Origin: a candidate division WOR-3 bacterium | Lineage (GTDB): Bacteria > SDB-A | DNA length: 64,000 nucleotides | Direction: 5' to 3' | Assembly (NCBI GenBank): GCA_016934535.1 | Contig: JAFGSQ010000016.1 | Location: 72,216 to 136,215, forward strand | Part shown: in pieces, positions 16,963 to 24,164 of the stretch | Layout: each line of letters starts with the position of its first letter | How positions within the stretch are numbered: the stretch's first letter is position 1 | Program-made: the position numbers and the translations under genes | Notes under the pieces: generated by a model | The model's input: the letters and a program-made list of their open reading frames with translations, nothing else | What the model was told of the DNA's origin: nothing | The model's database searches: none

Positions 16963-18138
16963 ATGAACTCACTGGTGCTTTTCGAGAAAGACAGAGACAA
17001 TTTTTACCCCCTTTCCCTTTCAAGGCACGTATCGGATCTAATTACAGGTTATTTTACTTTTTCGGAGGGTTTCAGACGCCTGTACGATTTGTGCGAAATC
17101 ACTTTATTATCTCCCGCTTACATGGAAGAACACCTCAGAGAATCTCATCCCGCTTTCCGAATTAACGAAGAACAGCAGTATTCCCTATATCTTCGCGCCT
17201 CTATTTTGCCCGAAAAAAAAATTAAAAAACAAATATCGTTGGACGGACCCGAAGAAGCCTTCACCTGCGAAGGAAGTGTTATCGGATTCAGAGGATCCCC
17301 TGACACTGCAAAAATGTTTTTTAAGGAAGGCTTGACCCCCAAAAACATGCCTGTCAGGGAAGTTGAAGCGCAGGTTTTCAATAGCGTGTGTGATATCGTC
17401 GAAGGCAATGCTTTGTCGCTTGAAAGAAATTTTACACGCGGAGCTCTGAACGGCGAGATAGCAGGAACGGCTAAACTCATATCGCCCGAAAAGATATTTG
17501 TCGGCGCAAATTCGACAGTTGAAGATTATGTTCTTATCGACGCGAGGAAAGGTCCCGTTCACATAAGCGAAGGAGTAGAAATTAAATCCCACAGCGTTGT
17601 GGCCGGTCCGGTTTACATAGGACATGGTACTCTTGTAAAACCATTCACTCACATACTCAACGGATGCAGTTTCGGTCCTCAGTGCAGACTGAGCGGAGAA
17701 ATATCAAAATCGCTGTTTATCGGATACTCAAACAAACAGCACTCCGGTTTTTTGGGCAATTCATACGTTGGAGAGTGGGTCAATTTCGGAGCCGGAACGA
17801 CAAACTCAAACCTCAAGAATAACTATTCCGAGATCACCGTGCATTATAAAGGTGAATTTCACCGGACAGGAATGACTTTTTTGGGCCTGCTCTGCGGAGA
17901 CCACGTCAAAACAGCCATTGGCACTCTCTTCAACACAGGAACGACTGTAGGCTTGGGCGCCAACATCTTCAAACCAGGTTTGACGGATAAATGTATTCCA
18001 TCTTTAAGCTGGGGACCCGGAGAAAAGTATTCATTTGACAAATTCCTGAAAACAGCTGAAACCGTCATGTCGAGGAGAGAAAGAAAATTGACGGATTCAT
18101 ACGGAGAAATGCTCGAACACATATTCATAAATTCATGA
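16963..18138 (+). CDS. Alternative-type GlmU: sugar nucleotidyltransferase / acetyltransferase with left-handed beta helix
   Basis: A 391-residue protein resembling the alternative bacterial GlmU family (TIGR03991 type). The N-terminal 100 residues (MNSLVLFEKDRDNFYPLSLS onward) take the place of a classic pyrophosphorylase domain but lack the LAAGxGTRM loop. Residues about 170-355 are hexapeptide repeats including VHISEGVEIKSHSVVAGPVY, GEWVNFGAGTTNSNLKNNYS and GLLCGDHVKTAIGTLFNTGT. The acetyltransferase part could supply GlcNAc-1-P for the short GlmU at 6284. It follows dacB by one base and leads into the PAP2 gene with an ATGA overlap. Confidence 0.8.
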   Translation: MNSLVLFEKDRDNFYPLSLSRHVSDLITGYFTFSEGFRRLYDLCEITLLSPAYMEEHLRESHPAFRINEEQQYSLYLRASILPEKKIKKQISLDGPEEAFTCEGSVIGFRGSPDTAKMFFKEGLTPKNMPVREVEAQVFNSVCDIVEGNALSLERNFTRGALNGEIAGTAKLISPEKIFVGANSTVEDYVLIDARKGPVHISEGVEIKSHSVVAGPVYIGHGTLVKPFTHILNGCSFGPQCRLSGEISKSLFIGYSNKQHSGFLGNSYVGEWVNFGAGTTNSNLKNNYSEITVHYKGEFHRTGMTFLGLLCGDHVKTAIGTLFNTGTTVGLGANIFKPGLTDKCIPSLSWGPGEKYSFDKFLKTAETVMSRRERKLTDSYGEMLEHIFINS

Positions 18139-18671
18139 AAATCCTTCTCCTGTCTTTTTTTTTTCTTTTTTGTTTTAACAGTTTGTGTTCATTCGACCCT
18201 GACCGTCGGGTAACCGAAACCGTAAGAAACAAACTCTCTTCTCCCTTGTCTCAAAATTTAATGGAATATACTACAAAACTCGGGGACGGCAGGACAGTTC
18301 TTCTAACTTCCACAGTCATGTCTTTTGGTGATGAAAAAATGAGAAGGTGCGGCGAGCTTTCGATGGCATCTTTCGCCGTTTCCGGAATACTTACCGTCGG
18401 CATAAAATACGCTGTGAACAGACAAAGACCCAACGGCGGCACCAGCTCTTTCCCATCGGGTCATACTTCCACCGCTTTTTCCTGGGCCGCGGTTGTTTCC
18501 AGCGAATATCCTCAATACAGTATTCCGGTTTTCGCAGTCGCCGGATTAGTTGGTGTTTCGAGAATAGCTTTGGATAAGCACTGGACTTCCGATGTAATCG
18601 CAGGAGCAGTCATAGGATATTTTTCGGGTTTGTTTATCGAAAAGATTTCCTGCTGGATAACGGATTATTGA
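18135..18671 (+). CDS. PAP2-family phosphatase with signal peptide
   Basis: A 178-residue lipid-phosphate phosphatase family protein. The three signature blocks are KYAVNRQRP (K-x6-RP), SFPSGHTSTAF (PSGH) and SRIALDKHWTSDVIAG (SR-x5-H-x3-D). The N-terminus is hydrophobic (MKILLLSFFFLFCFNSLC) and resembles a signal peptide, and at least two more hydrophobic segments follow. It could dephosphorylate undecaprenyl diphosphate or a lipid A/phosphatidyl substrate; the neighbouring UbiA gene hints at isoprenoid lipid chemistry. ATGA overlap with the upstream gene and TTGA overlap with the next gene. Confidence 0.85.
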   Translation: MKILLLSFFFLFCFNSLCSFDPDRRVTETVRNKLSSPLSQNLMEYTTKLGDGRTVLLTSTVMSFGDEKMRRCGELSMASFAVSGILTVGIKYAVNRQRPNGGTSSFPSGHTSTAFSWAAVVSSEYPQYSIPVFAVAGLVGVSRIALDKHWTSDVIAGAVIGYFSGLFIEKISCWITDY

Positions 18672-19510
18672 AAAACCTCGCATATAAAAAATTCCTGCCT
18701 TATTTAATTGTAACAAGGCCGTTAAACCTTGTCATAATCGCCGCAGCAGTTTATTTGGGATTTGCAGTCACTTCTAACGCTTTTGTGCCTTCTGTCCGCC
18801 AAACAATTTTATTCGTGCCAATTATCCTTCTAGCCGCCGCGGGATACTGCATCAACGATGTTCTTGACATGAAAGAAGACAAAATCAACAAACCTGATCG
18901 AGTTCTCGTCAGAAAAGCCGTGTCTAAAAAGACTTGCACTATTTACGCCCTGGTACTTACAGCTTTTTCTGTTGCTATTTCTCTTCATGATATGACTCTT
19001 GCTGTCGTAAACACCACTTTGATAGTCTTCGTTCTAGCGTACAATTTTTTTCTTAAAAAAACACCCCTCGCAGGAAACTTTACGACGGCAATTCTTTCAT
19101 CTTTCCCCGTAATTTGGGGAAGTTATATTGGAGGTACTGTAAATCTCGACATTATATATATCGCTGTCCTCGCCTTTATCCTTCACTTTACCCGTGAAAT
19201 AGTAAAGGACATTGAAGATATCAAAGGAGACTCACTCGCAGGTAAAAACACAACGGCGGTCTTTTTCGGAGCAAAAATATCGGTTTTGCTCGCTTCTTTT
19301 CTGATTTTATTATCCTGTGTAATGGCGATTTTTGTTTTTACATATCTTTTTAGAATATCTGTCTGCTCAACTTTTTCTTCCGCAATTGTTACTTTATCAT
19401 TGATGTTCAGTTTGTTTGCTTTGTTGAGGGCAAAATTTCCGATTGCTTCAAAATCCATCAGAATCTCAATGATTCTGTGTGTCTTCTGTCTGTTTTTCCT
19501 CTACTTATAA
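18668..19510 (+). CDS. UbiA-family prenyltransferase
   Basis: A 280-residue integral membrane prenyltransferase with about eight hydrophobic segments. The first Asp-rich motif NDVLDMKEDKINKPDR (Asn63, Asp64, Asp67, Asp71) binds the prenyl diphosphate through Mg; a second, REIVKDIEDIKGD, lies near residue 180. The closest families by motif are geranylgeranylglycerol-phosphate geranylgeranyltransferase-like and menaquinone MenA-like enzymes; the acceptor cannot be read. The TTG start is the only candidate (no ATG for a long way) and overlaps the PAP2 stop as TTGA. Confidence 0.88.
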   Translation: MKNLAYKKFLPYLIVTRPLNLVIIAAAVYLGFAVTSNAFVPSVRQTILFVPIILLAAAGYCINDVLDMKEDKINKPDRVLVRKAVSKKTCTIYALVLTAFSVAISLHDMTLAVVNTTLIVFVLAYNFFLKKTPLAGNFTTAILSSFPVIWGSYIGGTVNLDIIYIAVLAFILHFTREIVKDIEDIKGDSLAGKNTTAVFFGAKISVLLASFLILLSCVMAIFVFTYLFRISVCSTFSSAIVTLSLMFSLFALLRAKFPIASKSIRISMILCVFCLFFLYL

Positions 19511-19536
19511 AAAAAAGGGACCGGATACCCGGTCCC
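19509..19536 (-). terminator. Rho-independent terminator of the lipoprotein operon
   Basis: A perfect 8-bp stem GGGACCGG/CCGGTCCC (19517-19524 and 19529-19536) with a four-base loop, followed on the minus strand by a run of eight T. It ends transcription from the minus-strand lipoproteins at 19558-23146. On the plus strand (after the UbiA gene) there is no T run, so it is weaker in that direction. Confidence 0.9.
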
Positions 19537-19557
19537 TGTAAACCCTAAAAGGATAAT

Positions 19558-21168
19558 TTACAAACCGAACCAAACAAGCACTGCGTCGTAAATAGAAGCG
19601 ATAGGTTCGTAATTAACCGCATCCCACTGCATGACTCTTCCTCCAAAACTAAAGGAAACAGATTTTATATCCATCGACGGATTAGAATGAAAAACTCCAA
19701 TCGGAGTTTCAGTCCATGGAACAGGTCCTATCCATTTGTAGATAACTGTAATATTTGGATCGGAAGTTCTTAGGTTTTCAACATAAGCTAATGCTGGATA
19801 TACAGGTGGAATGTTATGAGTCATTTCAACATATAAAGTGTCCTGAGGAAGTCCGTATGTCGAAGCATAACTGCTTGGAGCTGCTCCATCGAGTACCCAG
19901 TTTCCTGAACAATTCGTATAATATTCAACTCCCAGATATTTTTTTACAATAGTACCGCCAATACCGAAAGTATCAAGCTGATTAAAGAAATTCAAACCAA
20001 ATGTCCACAACCTTCCACCGCAGTTAAGATAATCTTCAAGCGCCAGAGTATCTCTCGAAAAACCTGAAATAAATGTACTCGGATCGTCGCGTACATAAAT
20101 AACAAGCTTGGCGTTTTTGAGACTGTCTTTGGGTAAGACTCCACTATTTCTGTTAATGAATCTCACAGTTGTGTTGGGTCTTATTGTGTTGAAAAGGTCC
20201 ACGTACCAGTTAAGATTATTATAAGTTTGGGTTGTTGCCATCAAAACGAGTATTTCTCCAGCATCAAGATTCGGATTTATTGTTCTGAACGCTAAAGAAT
20301 CTACGTTGCTTTGGACATGGGATGCATTTCTGCCCTGTAAATAAAAAACGTGCAATCCATCATTCAGGTTCTGGGTCACTGTAATAAACGAATCACCTGC
20401 TGTGTTCGGATTCATATCGGTCCATTCTGACCAGATGTCATTATCAATTTTATATCTATACCCGATAGGCATGTTCCATTCTGGATTGAGCGTATCAATT
20501 CTACTCCACCAGAACTGCAGGCCTTTCCATGACGGTGTGCTGTGATCAAGATAAAACATTACCGGTGTGTCTGTTTTGAACCAAAAATATGGCCTTGTTT
20601 CATCGTAATATTTTAGCAGACCAGAGTTTAAATCGTTTGCCATAGTGTCCGGTGGTACAATTTCTATCACCGGTTTTTCACTATAAACACTCCATCCTCT
20701 TTGAGCTGGCATCGGATCTCTCATACCTTCGTCGTCGACAGCTCTGACGTAAAAATATCCCCTAAAATGCCATATCTCTCGGACATCGTAAAATGTGTCC
20801 GGTACTATTATTACCGTGTCAACAATTGTGTCGAGTACAATTAGCGAATCCGGGACATCGTCGACCGTAAGTTTCATCGTGTCGCTCGAAGCGAAAATCG
20901 AGTCCCAGCCTGTAATTTGGGAAGGATTGACTGAATCTCCTGACACAAACCATTCGTAATAAGCAACAACTCCGTCTTCGTCTGTACCGTACCAATAAAC
21001 CAGAGAAACAGCATTTATAGTGTCTATTCCGGGCGGTACATTGACGATGTAAGTTTCGGGCGGTTTGTTCTGATTAAGAGATCCAGTTGGGGCTGTGCTG
21101 CAACCCAACCAGAGTCCGGCGGCCAAAGCGGCCAGGACGAATAAAGTAGCAATAGTTGTTTTTCTCAT
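19558..21168 (-). CDS. Large lipoprotein of unknown function
   Basis: A 536-residue lipoprotein (lipobox LWLGC, Cys23). The first half has Ig-like strand patterns (PPETYIVNVPPGIDTINAV; VYWYGTDEDGVVAYYEWFV; GYFYVRAVDDEGMRDP), typical of surface proteins of uncultured bacteria. From about residue 290 an alpha/beta section (AGEILVLMATTQTYNNLNWYV ... LKNAKLVIYVRDDPS ... LEDYLNCGGRLWTFG) resembles a glutamine-amidotransferase-like or DUF4159-like fold, with no clear nucleophile Cys. Third gene of a three-lipoprotein operon, followed by a strong terminator. Confidence 0.75.
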   Translation of the reverse strand: MRKTTIATLFVLAALAAGLWLGCSTAPTGSLNQNKPPETYIVNVPPGIDTINAVSLVYWYGTDEDGVVAYYEWFVSGDSVNPSQITGWDSIFASSDTMKLTVDDVPDSLIVLDTIVDTVIIVPDTFYDVREIWHFRGYFYVRAVDDEGMRDPMPAQRGWSVYSEKPVIEIVPPDTMANDLNSGLLKYYDETRPYFWFKTDTPVMFYLDHSTPSWKGLQFWWSRIDTLNPEWNMPIGYRYKIDNDIWSEWTDMNPNTAGDSFITVTQNLNDGLHVFYLQGRNASHVQSNVDSLAFRTINPNLDAGEILVLMATTQTYNNLNWYVDLFNTIRPNTTVRFINRNSGVLPKDSLKNAKLVIYVRDDPSTFISGFSRDTLALEDYLNCGGRLWTFGLNFFNQLDTFGIGGTIVKKYLGVEYYTNCSGNWVLDGAAPSSYASTYGLPQDTLYVEMTHNIPPVYPALAYVENLRTSDPNITVIYKWIGPVPWTETPIGVFHSNPSMDIKSVSFSFGGRVMQWDAVNYEPIASIYDAVLVWFGL

Positions 21169-21183
21169 TTTCCCCCTCCTCGA

Positions 21184-22188
21184 TTACGGAGCCGCAAAAT
21201 AATAAATCGAAGTGTGAAGAGCTATTCCGATAGCGGCCTGATACTGCGTTGACACATCGATGTATCCTCTTCTGCCCGACGGAGTGTGTCTTTGGAACCT
21301 TATTTCATAAACGTTGTTCTGTGCTCCTCTTATTTCGTCCATGATTCCCCAGACGCTCCCCATTGAAAGCTGATACTGATAATAGGCATCGGTGCCGAGA
21401 GACAACTGTTCGATGTTAGCCGTGTCGGGATTGTCACTGAACTTCAGAAAATATATCGGAACTCCTGCGGCGTTCGCGGCGTTTATCACAGCCTGTCTGT
21501 CTAATGGATCCTCATTATTAACACCGTCACCAAAAACTACTATACCTTTGTTTCCGCTCTGCCCCTGAATCTCAGTTATCGCTCTATTTACGCCCCTGAA
21601 CATTGCACTTCTCCCCCAATAGCTCGGGAAATCGGCTCCGGCTTCAAGAATCGTTATCGATTTCGTGAAATCGGTTATGAGTGTGTCATAACTGTGGAAT
21701 CCGATGATTGCTATGGAATCTCTGGGATCTTTCCAGTTTATGAAACGTTTGATGTATGTTGTTATGGTTGCATCGTAGGAGGCGACTGACGAAGACATGC
21801 TTCTCACAAGAACAATTGAATTGTAATCGTTTCCGCCAGTAGTGTTCAGCGTCCTCATAGTCATATCATTGAAGAGAACGGCGTTAGTGTCTATGCTGCC
21901 GTCAGGTCTGTAAGACATTTCACGGACAGTGAAATTCGCTTTGTTGAGATTTTCGACGGATATATTTTCCTGCGTCTTAACGCTCACTCTCACTATTACG
22001 TCACCGCCCGAAAACTCGATGCCGAGAATCGAAGTTGTAATGCCTGTAGTCGAGCTGTCGTCTCTGTTTATATAAGGAGGAATTGTTGGCGGTTGATCGA
22101 TAACGCTTTTCGAGCAACCGGCGAAAACAGTCAAAAGCGAAATCAGAAACGTCAGAGATGTAAAAATTGTTCTGCCATTTATTTTCAT
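21184..22188 (-). CDS. Lipoprotein with a VWA-like domain lacking the MIDAS Asp
   Basis: A 334-residue lipoprotein (lipobox VFAGC, Cys25). Residues about 120-300 follow a von Willebrand A pattern: NSIVLVRSMSSSVASYD, SIAIIGFHSYDTLITDF, GRSAMFRGVNRAI, NKGIVVFGDGVNNED and GVPIYFLKFSD. The metal site DxSxS reads Arg129-Ser-Met-Ser-Ser, so the first Asp and first Ser are gone, while the later Asp in FGDG remains. It may bind partners without metal. Residues 50-110 are a separate Ig-like domain (GIEFSGGDVIVRVSV). Middle gene of the operon. Confidence 0.8.
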   Translation of the reverse strand: MKINGRTIFTSLTFLISLLTVFAGCSKSVIDQPPTIPPYINRDDSSTTGITTSILGIEFSGGDVIVRVSVKTQENISVENLNKANFTVREMSYRPDGSIDTNAVLFNDMTMRTLNTTGGNDYNSIVLVRSMSSSVASYDATITTYIKRFINWKDPRDSIAIIGFHSYDTLITDFTKSITILEAGADFPSYWGRSAMFRGVNRAITEIQGQSGNKGIVVFGDGVNNEDPLDRQAVINAANAAGVPIYFLKFSDNPDTANIEQLSLGTDAYYQYQLSMGSVWGIMDEIRGAQNNVYEIRFQRHTPSGRRGYIDVSTQYQAAIGIALHTSIYYFAAP

Positions 22189-22201
22189 CTGGTCCTCCGT
22201 A

Positions 22202-23146
22202 TTAATACACGTATCTGAGTTTGGGAACGGGTTGATAGTTCCAGCGGAAATAAATCACGGCTGAATCCAAATCACTTGCCGGAGGAGACATATATATGCT
22301 GTCTACGCTGATCTTCAGATACCGTTGCATCGTGCTCTGCAACCAAACAATGTCTCCCATGACGATAGGAGTTGTATACAAATACTGGTCTCCTATCGGA
22401 GCTATCCTAAGCTCAGCCCAGCTGGAATCAGAACCGACATTATAAATACCTGCTTGTTTTCCTCCGGAAAACGGCGGATTGAATGCGGAATTTATCTGAA
22501 GGAATGCGAGGGCTGTATCGGTTACAATAGTTGTATCGTAAACCCATAAAGTGTCAATGAATGTAGAGTCTATTATGAAAACGGTAGTGTCTATTCTGTC
22601 CAACGAGTCGCACGGATCGTACAGGTACACTTCGGCAATTGAGTGTAGCTGGGAATTTCCGAAACCGATGACTTCAAATGTATTTTCATCCCATATCGCG
22701 GCAAAATTTCCGTTGAGTCCGTATGCGACCATGTGGGAAGAACCGGATTTTGTAGTTGTGCTGACCCTGCCGACTGTATCTGCGGACCAGACATTCCCGC
22801 TGCTCTCTCTCGAAAAAAGGACAGTATACGTACCAAGCTGTTGTGCGTCGTTGAGCGTCCAGCTGTTGAAATAAGTTGTGTCGCCGCTGACGACTTCGTA
22901 TGCCGGGAATACAGTGTCTATAGTGTTCCCGAAAATTACTCTGTATCTTCTCGCCTGGGTTATTATGTCCCATGTGAATTTGACGCCTAGACCGTCGGTA
23001 GTAGTGCCCTGAGCGGCAAAATGGTAATCAATCACTATGGTGCCTTCGTGTCGCTTCCCTTCGTCCAAAGGAATAGTCGAACATCCCACGAATATGAACA
23101 TCACCAGGAAAACGGCAGATAGTATAAACCCCGTTTTTCTAACCAT
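22202..23146 (-). CDS. Lipoprotein, hypothetical, Ig/fibronectin-like
   Basis: A 314-residue lipoprotein (lipobox IFVGC, Cys22) that looks almost entirely beta-stranded. LGVKFTWDIITQARRYRVIF to GTYTVLFSRES reads like a fibronectin type III unit, and Thr/Asp-rich stretches (TTVFIIDSTFIDTLWVYD) form a low-complexity spacer. No enzymatic motif. First gene of the three-lipoprotein operon; ribosome site AAGGAGGG before the ATG. A possible minus-strand promoter is TTGACT (23233-23238) with GATAAT (23212-23217) at a short 15-base spacing. Confidence 0.75.
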   Translation of the reverse strand: MVRKTGFILSAVFLVMFIFVGCSTIPLDEGKRHEGTIVIDYHFAAQGTTTDGLGVKFTWDIITQARRYRVIFGNTIDTVFPAYEVVSGDTTYFNSWTLNDAQQLGTYTVLFSRESSGNVWSADTVGRVSTTTKSGSSHMVAYGLNGNFAAIWDENTFEVIGFGNSQLHSIAEVYLYDPCDSLDRIDTTVFIIDSTFIDTLWVYDTTIVTDTALAFLQINSAFNPPFSGGKQAGIYNVGSDSSWAELRIAPIGDQYLYTTPIVMGDIVWLQSTMQRYLKISVDSIYMSPPASDLDSAVIYFRWNYQPVPKLRYVY

Positions 23147-23290
23147 CAGCTTCCCTCCTTCCTGAAAGGCATACTATATGTTTTGAAACTCAAAATCATT
23201 TAATTAGTAAAATTATCAGCTGGTTCAACCAAAGTCAACATAAATTTGACCTTTAAAATGACAGTCTAATCAATATTTATGAAATCTTTG

Positions 23291-23319
23291 TTGTTGGTTG
23301 ATATTTACCGTGATAAAAC
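23291..23319 (+). promoter_or_regulatory. Possible promoter for the GT2 gene
   Basis: TTGTTG (23291-23296), 17-base spacer, TAAAAC (23314-23319), with the ATG at 23326 after 6 bases and no ribosome site. Each box is imperfect, so this is a weaker call than the similar sites near 15573 and 54130. Confidence 0.35.
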
Positions 23320-23325
23320 ATACGC

Positions 23326-24072
23326 ATGAAAATCAGCCTCGTCATACCCGTGTTCAATGAAACATCCATCCTGAGAAGGACTCACCGTTCCGTGAAAGCC
23401 TTTTTAGATGATTTCGGACCCGGAGAAGCGGAAGGTATTTACGTCGACGACGGCAGTTCCGACGGATCATTCGAAGTGCTCGAAAAACTTTGCCTGGGCT
23501 CTTCTCAGGTGTTCAAGCTGGTTCGGCATCATGTTAATTGCGGCCAGCACTGCGCCGTTCTCACGGGCATGAGACGTTCCACCGGAGACCTTGTTCTCAC
23601 TGCCGATGCAGACCTTCAGACTCCTCTTTGGAATTTTCAAACCCTATTGAATGCCATGGAAAGCGGAGATTCCGTAATCTCGGGAATTAGAATAGACAGG
23701 ACAGATCCGCTTCCTAGGAAAATCATTTCATTTTTTCTAAACGCTCAGCTTTCTTTCCTGTTCAGAAACCGCATAAAAGACATCGGCTCGATGTTCAAGT
23801 GCTACCGGAAAAATGCCGTCCAAGATATTTTGAAAAATTCAAACAAAAACACTTTTGTGCCGGCTCTTGCTATGAAACTTGGATACACGATTAAAGAAGT
23901 TCCTGTCCGGCAGGAATCTCCCGTGAGAAAATCGCGATACGATTTGGCGAGACTGTCCAGGCTCTATCTCAGACTCGCTGTCGAAGTAGGATTACCGTGT
24001 CATTTGCTGATTTTTGCTTTTTCAGTTTTTATTATAATCTTTTTTGCGGAATTGGTTATCATGCTATTTTAA
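23326..24072 (+). CDS. Family 2 glycosyltransferase, membrane-anchored
   Basis: A 248-residue GT2 enzyme of the dolichyl-phosphate-mannose/ArnC-like type. Visible are SLVIPVFNET, GIYVDDGSSDGSFEVL, LTADADLQTPLWNF (metal-binding DxD region) and the acceptor region VRQESPVRKSRYDLARLSRL; a single hydrophobic C-terminal segment (about residues 222-246) anchors it in the membrane. It probably transfers a sugar from a nucleotide sugar to a polyprenyl phosphate. The downstream DUF2723 protein is a likely user of such a lipid-linked sugar. No ribosome site is visible. Confidence 0.88.
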   Translation: MKISLVIPVFNETSILRRTHRSVKAFLDDFGPGEAEGIYVDDGSSDGSFEVLEKLCLGSSQVFKLVRHHVNCGQHCAVLTGMRRSTGDLVLTADADLQTPLWNFQTLLNAMESGDSVISGIRIDRTDPLPRKIISFFLNAQLSFLFRNRIKDIGSMFKCYRKNAVQDILKNSNKNTFVPALAMKLGYTIKEVPVRQESPVRKSRYDLARLSRLYLRLAVEVGLPCHLLIFAFSVFIIIFFAELVIMLF

Positions 24073-24164
24073 AGAATTCTTAATATATATTGTTATGATT
24101 TTGGTCCGGTATACTATATGTCCTTTAATAATCAGTTCAATTAAATCGAAACTCAGGGGGCGGC

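Noticed and set aside
23171-24120. Shared 10-base string ATACTATATG at 23171 and 24111
   Set aside because: Both lie in intergenic AT-rich sequence, but two copies of this length can arise by chance and orientation relative to genes differs.
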